Shown one piece after another: positions 34,917-43,570 of a DNA stretch of 64,000 nt. Positions within the stretch are counted from its first letter, which is position 1; every line of letters begins with the position of its first letter. The notes under the pieces were generated by a model. That model was not told the origin of the DNA. It ran no database searches and saw nothing but the letters and a program-made list of their open reading frames with translations. The position numbers and the translations under genes were made by a program. This DNA comes from Phycisphaerales bacterium. Lineage in GTDB: Bacteria; Planctomycetota; Phycisphaerae; Phycisphaerales; UBA5793. The stretch is from contig JADZAS010000030.1 of NCBI GenBank assembly GCA_020852515.1, positions 124,001 to 188,000 of the forward strand. Reading direction: 5' to 3'.

Positions 34917-35486
34917 TCAGCTTGACGATCCGGGACTGGGTCCGCCGAGCGTCGGCCAGGCGTCGCGGTAGTGGCGACGGAGGATGCGGCGCATCAGTTC
35001 GAGCAGGTGTTCGAGCTGGACGGGCACGTCGAGGACGGTAAAGGCGCCTTCGCGCAGGGCTTCGTGCAGCGTGCGCTCGTTGCCGTGCGCTTTGTCGATG
35101 GGTCGGCGAATGACGATGGTCGGCGGCGGTGCGTCGAGGCGGCGGATGATCTGCAGCAGCCGGGTGCCGCCGGTTTCGCTGCCGGTGCTCGGTGCGGCCT
35201 GGCTGGGGTCGTCGATGGGCAGGCCGAGATCGACCACGGCGATGTGCATGCGTTGGCGCTGGATGACCTCCGACGCCTCGCGGCCGGACTGAACGCGGAA
35301 CGACGCGATCCCCATGGGCTCGAGGAGCTGCGGCAGCTGCTCGGCCCAGCTCTGCGGCCGCCAGCCTGCGTAACTGAGCAGGAGGTTGAGCCGGTTGCCG
35401 GGCCGGGCGGCGGCACCTGGGCCGTCAGGCTCGCCGGACAGGCGGGCGGGTCGCGGGTGGTTCAGGTTGTCGGGCATGGACACCAT
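34917..35486 (-). CDS. Receiver-domain (CheY-like) protein
   Basis: 189 aa from ATG 35484-35486, with GGAG ~11 bp upstream. After a ~30-residue disordered start, the sequence follows a receiver fold: LNLLLSYAG, MHIAVVDLGLP with the candidate phospho-acceptor Asp, TIVIRRPID and EGAFTVLDVPVQLEHLLELMRRILRRHY. A 25-residue insertion follows the Asp strand, and the usual Lys of the last strand is replaced by a VLDVP turn. No output domain. It lies 90 bp upstream of groES on the same strand; a link to chaperonin control is conjecture. Confidence 0.68.
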   Translation of the reverse strand: MVSMPDNLNHPRPARLSGEPDGPGAAARPGNRLNLLLSYAGWRPQSWAEQLPQLLEPMGIASFRVQSGREASEVIQRQRMHIAVVDLGLPIDDPSQAAPSTGSETGGTRLLQIIRRLDAPPPTIVIRRPIDKAHGNERTLHEALREGAFTVLDVPVQLEHLLELMRRILRRHYRDAWPTLGGPSPGSSS

Positions 35487-35675
35487 GCGCGGACGATCTC
35501 CGTAGTTGAGACCGGACAGGTGCAAGGCGGGTGCCGGGGGTGGCGGCGGCGGCGCCGGGGTGGAAACGGCGTTTTTCAGAGCGTCAGGCCGGTTTGCGGC
35601 TGGATCTGGCGGGCGACGATGCTGCCAACGAGCCGGCGCGGCGGCCAGCCGGGTGCCAAGGTGGCAGGGGGCGGA

Positions 35676-35769
35676 GGGTGATGGGGTGAACGGGTGATGG
35701 GGTGATGGGGTGATGGGGTGATGGGGTGAACGGGTGATGGGGTGAACGGGTGAGGGGGTGAGGGGGTGA
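35676..35769. repeat. 9-bp tandem repeat (minisatellite)
   Basis: About ten units of GGGTGATGG, GGGTGAACG or GGGTGAGGG head to tail, between the receiver gene and the next membrane protein. If read on the minus strand it would give a Pro/His/Ser repeat peptide, but no convincing start precedes it. Confidence 0.9.
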
Positions 35770-35782
35770 TCGGCGGACTCGC

Positions 35783-36187
35783 TTACTCATCGGCAGGCGG
35801 ATCCTGTTCGTCCGGATCATGGTCGCCGATCTGGCGGCCCGTCAGCATTTCCCACGCGGCGAACAGGGCGAAGATCATCCCCCAGATGCTCAGGCCGAAG
35901 TAGCCGAGATCGTTCATGTACTTGATGCCGAGTTCCTCGAGATCCCAGCCGGCCGCGAGATACGGGCGGTAGACGTCCCAGTGGAACAGCACGGAGATCG
36001 TGCCCCACATGATCCAGGTGAACACGACGGCCCACGCCACGATGCGATGCGTCCAGCGCGGCGCCCACTTACCGGTGATCGCCGGGATGAACGACACCGC
36101 AATGAGGATGAGGAGAACGCGCCCCGAGAACGCCACAACTTCAGGTGTCGGCGTGCCGGACAAGAAGTCATCCCAGAATGTGGTCAT
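35783..36187 (-). CDS. Three-helix membrane protein
   Basis: 134 aa from ATG 36185-36187. Hydrophobic helices at about residues 20-36 (VLLILIAVSFIPAI), 50-70 (IVAWAVVFTWIMWGTISVLF) and 98-115 (FGLSIWGMIFALFAAWEML). The C-terminus is acidic and proline-containing (GDHDPDEQDPPADE). No family recognised. The longer in-frame ATG at 36298 would place a charged segment first and overlap the next gene. Confidence 0.65.
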   Translation of the reverse strand: MTTFWDDFLSGTPTPEVVAFSGRVLLILIAVSFIPAITGKWAPRWTHRIVAWAVVFTWIMWGTISVLFHWDVYRPYLAAGWDLEELGIKYMNDLGYFGLSIWGMIFALFAAWEMLTGRQIGDHDPDEQDPPADE

Positions 36188-36260
36188 GATTCGATCTCGA
36201 TCGCCGTCGGATTCCCGGTCGTCGGCGCGGAGCGTTTCGTCAACCATGTCCAGCAGCAGC

Positions 36261-37463
36261 CTACCACTCCCACTCATTATCCGTCTGCGTCCCGCCAAAC
36301 CCGAAATGGGAGAAGCGGATCACAAAGCCGTCGCCCTTCCTGCTGTAGCCCATCTTTTCACCCGTGAGCGCATCGCGCGGCGTGCTCACCTCCGACGGGT
36401 CTGGATACGCACCAGTCTTTTCCTTTCGCTCACGCAGTTCGAGCGCCAGTTGCGCTGCTGCTGCGTAATTCTCGGCGCCGGCAGCCCACCGGCACATCCG
36501 GTCGAATTGATCGGCATTCGTGAAGCGTTCGTCGACGACAGCGCTCCCCGGCCTCGGCGGCGCATCCGCAAGCGAGCTCGTCTGGTAATATGGCTGCATT
36601 GACTGATCGACGAATGACCGAGTCATCCTCAGATACCAGACGAGTTCATCGGCGACCGCCGCAGACATGGGCTGCTGCTCGATCGGGTTCGTTGCCCCAC
36701 CGGCTTTGGTGCGGTACATGCCAATGCCAATCGCTCCTTCGCCGAGCAGCGCTCTTCTGATCTCACTGCGATAGTTGCGATTCGCCAGTGTTTGCCGCAA
36801 CCCGTCTATCTGATCAAAACCCTTCTCGTAGAACAGCTGGTGAATCGCCTCCAGCGCCAATTGATCCAGCGAGAAGCGAACGGCCATGACCAGCGCGATC
36901 GGGTCTGTCGCGACCTGATCGCTGAGACGGAAGATATCCTGGATGGACGCCGCCGCTCCCTGATAGTCGTCGGCATCGGCGCGCACGATGGCCTCGACCA
37001 CGAACAATCGAGCCACGCTCCGGCTGTACGCAAGGTGAGGCAACTCCATATCCATGCCCTGCTCGTAGTGCGCATTCCAGTTGCAGTACGGCAGAGCGAG
37101 CGCCTCGCGAATCGTTGAGAGTTCACGTTCATAAGACTCAAGCGCGTACTTGAGCGTGCCTGGATCGGTACCCCACGGGTCTTTGATCATGGCTTCATCG
37201 GCGGCCGACATGGTCTTCATCACCTCGATGAGCGGCCGGTGCAGATCGGCAGCGTTTCGACCTCCCGAGGCCTTCGGGGCGAGTTCACGGGCGTCGGTCA
37301 CGCCGCCAACGGATTTCCATACTGCAATCTCGGAGACAACCGCAGCCGGGGCGCTGGTCGTCGAGGCTGCAGGAGCGCCGTCGGAACTCTCGCTCTTGCC
37401 GCAGGACGTTTGGAACGCGCACGCCACGATGCATGCCAACGTCACGGCGTTTCTCACAGTCAT
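36261..37463 (-). CDS. Large hypothetical lipoprotein
   Basis: 400 aa from ATG 37461-37463. The signal peptide ends in the lipobox-like QTSC (Cys ~21). Most of the mature protein is helical (EVMKTMSAADEAMI, YSRSVARLFVVEAIVRADADDYQGAAASIQDIF), resembling tetratricopeptide-like scaffolds. The last ~45 residues form a strand-rich motif with YSRKGDGFVIRFSHFGF and a Trp-containing end, a pattern I have seen at the C-termini of planctomycete proteins. Function unknown. Confidence 0.72.
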   Translation of the reverse strand: MTVRNAVTLACIVACAFQTSCGKSESSDGAPAASTTSAPAAVVSEIAVWKSVGGVTDARELAPKASGGRNAADLHRPLIEVMKTMSAADEAMIKDPWGTDPGTLKYALESYERELSTIREALALPYCNWNAHYEQGMDMELPHLAYSRSVARLFVVEAIVRADADDYQGAAASIQDIFRLSDQVATDPIALVMAVRFSLDQLALEAIHQLFYEKGFDQIDGLRQTLANRNYRSEIRRALLGEGAIGIGMYRTKAGGATNPIEQQPMSAAVADELVWYLRMTRSFVDQSMQPYYQTSSLADAPPRPGSAVVDERFTNADQFDRMCRWAAGAENYAAAAQLALELRERKEKTGAYPDPSEVSTPRDALTGEKMGYSRKGDGFVIRFSHFGFGGTQTDNEWEW

Positions 37464-37675
37464 CCACGAATTCGATGCACACTGCAACATGACGAAGCAC
37501 CCTCGGCTTTGCTGACAACTCGACCACATCCGCGGGCTACCGCTGAGCTTGTCCAATGCGCCTGCCGATGAAGTGGCGTAGCCATGTTAGGGGGGGGCAA
37601 GGTGTCAATCGACCTCGCGGCGAGAACCCCGCGTCTCGAACAAGTGCGATTCACTTCGACGATCCCGGATTCATC

Positions 37676-39334
37676 CTACTTCACCGCTTTGCTCTCTGCC
37701 AAGGCCTCGCTGATGCGCACGTCGAGATGCTTGTCGAAGGTCTTGCGGAACGCCTTGGCTCGGTCGTGCACGCCCCAGACCTCCATGCGACAGTCGGCGG
37801 CGGCTTCGATGATCAGCGTCACGCGGCTCTTGCCGTTCTTGCCTTCAGACTTCCGCGCATCACTCTCTTGCTTGCCGTTTGCCTTGTCCTGGCCAGCCGC
37901 ACCTTTCGCCTGGCCCGCTTCGAATCGCGCCGCGGTCACGGCGCCCATGTGGCTGCGGTCGAGGCACTCGGCCAGGCGCAGCAGTGTGCAGCATACTTCC
38001 ACCATGCGCTGATCTTCATCGGGCAGTGCGGCGAACTCGGCGAGCGACTTGCCCGGATACGACTTCTGGTGGTAGCGAGCGATGAGCGCAATGAGGCTGA
38101 TTTCGCGATCGTCAAAGCCCAGCAGCTCGCCGTGACGGATGAGATAGTGCGAGTGCACCTGGTGGTTGGCGTAGGAGACGAACGTGCCCACGTCGTGCAG
38201 CAGCGCGGCGTATTCGAGCAGTTCGCGCTCGGCCGGGCCGAGTTGGTGCAGGCCCAGGTCGCGAGCCGACTCGAAGAGCATGAGCGAGAGACGCGCGACC
38301 TGCAGCGCATGCGGCTCGTCAAACGAGCACGTGCGCCCCAGGCGCAGCACGCTGCGCTCGCGAAACGAGGTCGAAGTGAGTGGCACCGCGCGGGCGCTGC
38401 GCGCGAGATAATCGATGAGCAGGCCCTCGCGCAGGCCGCGCTCGCTGGCGCGGATGGATGGCACTTTGAGTTGCGTGAGCAGGGGTTCGAGGATTGCTGC
38501 GCCGGCGATGATGATGTCGGCGCGGTCAGGATTGATGCCCGGCGCCTTGCGCCGGGCCGCCAGCGGCATGTCGCACAGCTCTTCAATCATGCGGCTGAGA
38601 TCAGCGGTCGCGATGGCGTCATCGCGCTGCGCCGGTCGGCCCAGCGTCTGGCGCGCCGTGAGATCCACCATGTTCTGGATCGTGCCGCTTGAGCCGATGG
38701 CGAGGTCGATCTTGTGTTTGCCCAGCGCCTGCACGGCGCGAAGCGTCTTGTGGCGCACGTGCTCGGTGAGGCGCCGGTACGTCGCCTTGCTCACCGGCCC
38801 GTCGAAGCCGGGCTCGAAGAACATCGACGTGAGGCGGATGGCGCCGAGTTTGAGTGAGTCGATGAAGAAGTGCTCACTCTGGTTGCCGAGGACGACTTCG
38901 GTGCTGCCGCCGCCGATGTCGATGAACAGGGCCTTCTGATTGTCGATGCGCGTGCCGCTGGCGACGCCGAGGTAGATGAGTCGGGCTTCCTCCTTGCCTG
39001 AGATGACGTGGAGGTTGATCTTCGCTTCGCGGCGCATGCGCTCGAGGAACGCGCCGCGGTTGCTCGCCTCGCGCGTGGCGGAGGTGGCCACGGCGATGAT
39101 CTCGCTCGCGTCGCGGGCCCGGGCCATCTCGGCGAAGCGCCCGCACACAGCCACGGCGCGATCCATCGCGTCCTTCTGGAGTCGCCGGCTGGCAAACTCG
39201 CCTTCGCCCAGGCGGATGACCTCCTTCTGCTGCGAAAGCGTGGTGGTCGAGCCGTCGGCGGCGACGCTGACGAGCAGCAGGCGCGCCGAGTTGGTGCCGA
39301 GGTCAATGAATGCGACGATTCGGTCGTTGGGCAT
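37676..39334 (-). CDS. ppx: Exopolyphosphatase / guanosine pentaphosphatase (Ppx/GppA)
   Basis: 552 aa from ATG 39332-39334. An ASKHA ATPase-like fold: IDLGTNSARLLLV, DIGGGSTEVVLG, and IIAGAAILEPLL. A C-terminal HD domain follows (ALLHDVGTFV...ARYHQKSY). Near residues 480-500 is a Lys/Gly/Ala-rich low-complexity insert (KGAAGQDKANGKQESDARKSEGKNG) unusual for this family. It hydrolyses terminal phosphates of polyphosphate or pppGpp. It is divergent from ppk1 across 212 bp, so synthesis and breakdown genes may share control. Confidence 0.94.
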   Translation of the reverse strand: MPNDRIVAFIDLGTNSARLLLVSVAADGSTTTLSQQKEVIRLGEGEFASRRLQKDAMDRAVAVCGRFAEMARARDASEIIAVATSATREASNRGAFLERMRREAKINLHVISGKEEARLIYLGVASGTRIDNQKALFIDIGGGSTEVVLGNQSEHFFIDSLKLGAIRLTSMFFEPGFDGPVSKATYRRLTEHVRHKTLRAVQALGKHKIDLAIGSSGTIQNMVDLTARQTLGRPAQRDDAIATADLSRMIEELCDMPLAARRKAPGINPDRADIIIAGAAILEPLLTQLKVPSIRASERGLREGLLIDYLARSARAVPLTSTSFRERSVLRLGRTCSFDEPHALQVARLSLMLFESARDLGLHQLGPAERELLEYAALLHDVGTFVSYANHQVHSHYLIRHGELLGFDDREISLIALIARYHQKSYPGKSLAEFAALPDEDQRMVEVCCTLLRLAECLDRSHMGAVTAARFEAGQAKGAAGQDKANGKQESDARKSEGKNGKSRVTLIIEAAADCRMEVWGVHDRAKAFRKTFDKHLDVRISEALAESKAVK

Positions 39335-39546
39335 GGCGGCTCGTGGATTTCGGTGGGGCCTGCCCGGGCGGACGCTGCCGCAGACAGGCGGGCGAATGTG
39401 CCGGCAAGCGTAGACGGAACGCAGCGGCCAAAGTCGCGGGAGGTGAAGGCGGACCATCCATTAGCCGAATTCTAACATACCGAGCGCTTGCACGCGCGTG
39501 CCCGCGGCGATACCTTCACCCACTGCGCGGCGGGCGCGGAGGGTCG

Positions 39547-41712
39547 ATGAACGCCAATTCTCCGGATTCGGTGCATCTTGCCAGTGAGGCCGGCCAAAGC
39601 GCTGCGCCTCCCGCCGAGCCGCGTGCGCTCCAGCCGGGCGATCTGCTCAACCGCGAACTCTCATGGCTCGAGTTCAATCGTCGCGTGCTGCACGAGGCGA
39701 TGGATGACCGCACGCCGCTGCTTGAGCGCGTGCGCTTCCTGGCGATCTTCACGAGCAACCTCGACGAGTTTTTCATGAAGCGCGTCGGCGGGCTCAAGCG
39801 CCAGGTCGCCGCGGGCGCCGTGCCGCGCACGCCCGACGGCCTGACGCCGGCGCAGCAACTCAGCGCCATCCGGCAGACCGTGATCCCCATGCTGGAGCAG
39901 CAGGCGCAGACCGATCGCGAGATCATCCGGCCCGCGCTGGCCGAGCGCGGCATCGGCATCGTCAAGTGGCATGATCTCACCGGGCCGGAACTGCGCTTCG
40001 CTTCGCAGTACTTCCGCGAGAACGTGTTCCCCGTGCTCACGCCGCTGGCGGTCGATCCGGGTCATCCGTTCCCGTTCATCTCAAACCTCTCCACGTCGCT
40101 GGGCATCACGTTGCGGCACCCCGAGAGCACCGAGCACCTCTTTGCGCGCGTGAAGATTCCCGAAGTTCTGCCGTCGCTCATTCGCGTCAACCCGCAGGAC
40201 AACGGCAGCGGCGTGTATCGCTTCGTCACGCTGCACGAACTCATCGCGCGCAACCTCGACGATCTCTTCCCGGAGATGGTCATTCTTGACATCATGCCCT
40301 TCCGCGTGACGCGCAACGCCGACATCGAGCGCGATGAAGAAGACGTCGAAGACCTGCTCGAATCCATCGCGCAGGAGATGCGCCAGCGGCGCTTCGAGAA
40401 GATCGTGCGCCTCGAGCACGGACCGGATCCGAATCCGGAGATTCTCGACTTCCTCATCGCCGAACTCGAACTTTCGCGCAGCGACGTGTACGAGCTGCCC
40501 GGCGAACTCGATTACAGCGACCTCGCGCCGATCGCGGACCTGCCCATTGCCGACCTGCGCTTCCGCGCGTGGACCCCGGTGACGCCGCCCGCCTTCGCCG
40601 ACGAATCGACGGATATCTTCAGCGTCATCCGCAACGGCGATCAACTCGTGCACCACCCGTACGACAGTTTCAGCGCCAGCGTCGAGCGCTTCGTAGCGGC
40701 GGCGGCGACGGATCGCAACGTGCTGGCCATCAAGATGACGCTCTATCGCACGGGCGATGACAGCCCGTTCGTGCGGCGGCTCATCCAGGCGGCCGAACTG
40801 GGTAAGCAGGTCGTGTGCCTCGTCGAGCTCAAGGCGCGCTTCGACGAAGAGCGGAACATCCAGTGGGCCCGCACGCTCGAAAAGGTCGGCGTCCACGTGG
40901 TGTACGGCGTGCTCGGGCTCAAGACGCACACGAAGACGGTGCTGGTGGTTCGTCGCGAAGGAAGCGGACTGCGCTCGTACGCGCACATCGGGACGGGCAA
41001 CTATCACGTGGGCACTTCGCGGCTCTACACCGACCTCGGGCTGTTCACGTGCAACCCGGCCATCACCGAGGAACTCATCGACCTGTTTCACTTCCTCACC
41101 GGCCGGTCGCGCAAGCGCGACTACCACAAGCTGCTCGTGGCGCCGGTGAACATGCGCGAGCGCTTCATCGCAATGATCGATCGCGAGATTCTCAATTGCC
41201 GCGCCGGCCGGCCGTGCGGCATCGTGGCGAAGATGAACAGCCTCGAAGACCTGGGCATCTGCGCGGCGCTCTACCGCGCTTCGGGCGAGGGCGTGCCGAT
41301 CGATCTGATCGTGAGAGGCTTCTGCTGTTTGCGGCCAGGCGTGCCGGGGCTGAGCGAGAACATCCGCGTGATGTCGATTGTCGGACGGCTCCTCGAGCAT
41401 GCACGCCTGTTTCACTTCCGGGCCGGCTGCGAGAATCCGGCGCACGGCGAGTTCTACTTCGGCAGCGCCGACTGGATGTACCGCAACCTGTCCAACCGCG
41501 TCGAGGCGATCGTCCCGGTCGAGGAGCCAGCCCTGCGCGAGAAGTGCTGGGAGATCCTGCGCATCCAGCTCGCCGACCAGAGGCAGACGTGGGATATGGC
41601 CAGCGACGGCACATATCTGCAGCGCACGCCGCGCGACGCCGCGGCCGAACTGGGCTGCCACGAGCAGTTCATGCGCCTGGCCAGGCAGCGCGCCGGGGAC
41701 GGCGAACAGTAA
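39547..41712 (+). CDS. ppk1: Polyphosphate kinase 1
   Basis: 721 aa from ATG 39547 with GGAGG upstream; in-frame upstream ATGs lie in ppx or the promoter region. N-terminal block LNRELSWLEFNRRVLHEA, FTSNLDEFFMKRVGGLK. Catalytic region with VVCLVELKARFDEERNIQWARTLEKVGVHVVYGV, and the histidine-containing YAHIGTGNYHVGTSRLYTDLG (autophosphorylated His in the HIGTGNYH block). It makes polyphosphate from ATP. Linked polyphosphate and PHA loci suggest a lineage that stores reserves. Confidence 0.97.
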   Translation: MNANSPDSVHLASEAGQSAAPPAEPRALQPGDLLNRELSWLEFNRRVLHEAMDDRTPLLERVRFLAIFTSNLDEFFMKRVGGLKRQVAAGAVPRTPDGLTPAQQLSAIRQTVIPMLEQQAQTDREIIRPALAERGIGIVKWHDLTGPELRFASQYFRENVFPVLTPLAVDPGHPFPFISNLSTSLGITLRHPESTEHLFARVKIPEVLPSLIRVNPQDNGSGVYRFVTLHELIARNLDDLFPEMVILDIMPFRVTRNADIERDEEDVEDLLESIAQEMRQRRFEKIVRLEHGPDPNPEILDFLIAELELSRSDVYELPGELDYSDLAPIADLPIADLRFRAWTPVTPPAFADESTDIFSVIRNGDQLVHHPYDSFSASVERFVAAAATDRNVLAIKMTLYRTGDDSPFVRRLIQAAELGKQVVCLVELKARFDEERNIQWARTLEKVGVHVVYGVLGLKTHTKTVLVVRREGSGLRSYAHIGTGNYHVGTSRLYTDLGLFTCNPAITEELIDLFHFLTGRSRKRDYHKLLVAPVNMRERFIAMIDREILNCRAGRPCGIVAKMNSLEDLGICAALYRASGEGVPIDLIVRGFCCLRPGVPGLSENIRVMSIVGRLLEHARLFHFRAGCENPAHGEFYFGSADWMYRNLSNRVEAIVPVEEPALREKCWEILRIQLADQRQTWDMASDGTYLQRTPRDAAAELGCHEQFMRLARQRAGDGEQ

Positions 41713-41872
41713 CGCGGCGGCCGGCCGGTACGCGTGTTCGACTTCCGGTCGGTACGCACGAATCCACTTTCTTTGTGCAATTCAGCGCGTTCGTAAGCCG
41801 GCGGCCGCCCGCCGTGCGTTATGATGTTCAGAGTCTCGCTGGCCCGAACTTGCGATTGAGATGGGAGGCCTC

Positions 41873-43192
41873 ATGAAATCGTCACTGGCTTTGGTTGCGA
41901 TGTTCGGATGCGCTGCGGCGCTGGCCGGTCCGCCTGAATTCGAACCTCCGTTCCGCGTCAGCGCGGGCGATGAGTGGATCGACGTGGACATCGGCCACGC
42001 GGCGCCGTGGGTCGCGGATTGGAACGGCGACGGGAAGAACGACCTGCTCGTCGGCCAGTTCGGCGACGGCAAGATGCGCATCTACCGCAACGTCGGCAGC
42101 AACGCCGAGCCGAAGTTCGACAGCGACTTCGCGTGGTTTCAGACGCGCAAGGGGCTCGGCTCGATCCCGTCGGGCTGATGCGTCGGCTTCGGTCCGCAGT
42201 TGGCGGACCTCAACGGCGACGGGATGCGCGATGTGATCTCCGGCTCGTGGCCAGGCGAAATCTTCTTCTTCGCCGGCGCCCGCGACGGTGCGTACGAAGA
42301 GCCGATCAAACTCGAAAGCAGCAGCGGCGGCGACGTGAACGTGGGCCAGGCGTCGGCCGCGGCGGTGACGGACTGGGACCGCGACGGGGATCTCGATCTC
42401 CTCCTCGGCACCATTGAAGGCGACGTCTTCTTCGTGCCCAACGTCCACGAAGGCAAGGGCGTGCCGAAGTTCGGCGACGCGCAGCAACTGGCGGCCGGCG
42501 GCGAGAACATCCGCGTGAAGGGCGATGCCGGGCCGACCGTGGCCGACTGGGATGGCGACGGCGCGGATGATCTCATCTGCGGCGACGGCCAGGGCGGCGT
42601 GTGGTTCTATCGCGCCACGGCACGCGGCGAAAGGCAGATGCCCACGCTCGCCGCCGCCATCGCGCTCGTGCAGCCGATGTCGGATGAAGAGATGATGGCC
42701 GCGTACACCAACCCGACTGACGACATCGAAGGCAAACTCATCAAGCGCCCCGGCGCGCGCACCAAGGTCTGCATCGCGGACTGGAATGGCGACAGCCGTC
42801 TCGACGTGCTCGTAGGCGACTTTCAGACGACGACCGCCGAGCAGCCGAACCTGTCGGATGAAGACATCGCGGAGCGCGATCGAATCCGGGAGCGGCAGCA
42901 GACCGTGATGACGCGCTACCAGCAACTCTGGGCGGTGCTCGACGCCAAACTCCGCGAGCGCGTCGGCGTCGGACCCGAAGAGGAAATGACGACCGAGCAG
43001 CAGGAGAAGTGGGGCCAACTCTGGGATGAAGTTTCCGCCGAGGTCGAGGGCTTCAACGAGGTTTCGACCGAACTGCAGGAACTCTGGCCGCAGTTGGCGC
43101 GTTTCGAACCCGAACGGCGGAACCACGGCTGGGTCTGGGTCTACTTGCGCAAGGCCGCGGACGCGAGCGCGTCTGCCGAGCCGGGGCCGTAG
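41873..43192 (+). CDS. FG-GAP/VCBS repeat protein with one in-frame TGA (possible selenoprotein)
   Basis: 439 codons from ATG 41873, with GGGAGG upstream and a signal peptide (SSLALVAMFGCAAALA). FG-GAP calcium-loop repeats of the DWNGDG / DLNGDG / DWDRDGDLDLLLG / DWDGDGADDLI type make a partial propeller, and the C-terminal ~150 residues are helical and acidic. Codon 102 is TGA (42176-42178) in ...IPSG-U-C-VGFGPQLADLNGDG; the frame is uninterrupted on both sides and reads repeat sequence throughout. Either Sec is inserted or this is a point mutation or error. No catalytic domain is visible. Confidence 0.8.
42191..42209 (+). promoter_or_regulatory. Hairpin in SECIS position downstream of the in-frame TGA
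   Basis: A perfect 7-bp stem, GGTCCGC / GCGGACC, closes a five-base loop AGTTG. The loop starts 19 bases after the TGA and has G at its second position. Known bacterial SECIS hairpins lie a similar distance from UGA with G early in the apical loop. Function is not shown by sequence alone. Confidence 0.35.
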
Positions 43193-43570
43193 AGCGGACC
43201 GAGGGGCGACTGGACAGTGGGCGAGGGCGCAGGCCGAGACGAGCCGCGACTGTGAAGGTCGATTGGGCAACCCCGTCATTCCCGCGCAGAGCCTGCTCCT
43301 GCGAAGGGCGGGGCGGAACTCCACGGGCGTGCAGTCGCGCACGTACTCGTCTTCGAAAAATGAACGTCCCAGCCCGCTCGACTGGATGCCTGCCTTCGCA
43401 GGCATGACGACACGTGCCGCGACAGCACGTGCCAGAGTTCGTCACTTCCGCGTTCTCGCAGCTAGGATGCGTTCGGCGCGACAACTTCGCACCGCATCAA
43501 CAAAAACAGCGCACACCGCCGGTGCGGTGTGCGCTGTGAAAGGCGATGACCTCGCAGGTCATCTCGCGGC
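43193..43570. repeat. Intergenic region with an inverted REP pair and a terminator
   Basis: From 43275 a GTCATTCCCGCG... REP (with a ~13-bp insertion in its stem region) and, at 43384-43408, GGATGCCTGCCTTCGCAGGC followed by ATGAC in the opposite orientation form a REPIN-like pair separated by ~60-110 bp, with CGTGCAGT just inside. A similar pair is at 62480-62587. No gene seen in this stretch. Confidence 0.65.
43502..43537 (-). terminator. Intrinsic terminator of the degP-like gene
   Basis: A 14-bp stem ACAGCGCACACCGC / GCGGTGTGCGCTGT with loop CGGT (43506-43537). On the minus strand it is followed by TTTTTG (43501-43505). It lies 34 bp beyond the protease stop. Confidence 0.9.

Noticed and set aside
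35584-35820. Minus-strand open frame rich in Pro/His/Ser
   Set aside because: It is only the translation of the 9-bp tandem repeat and has no independent start signal.
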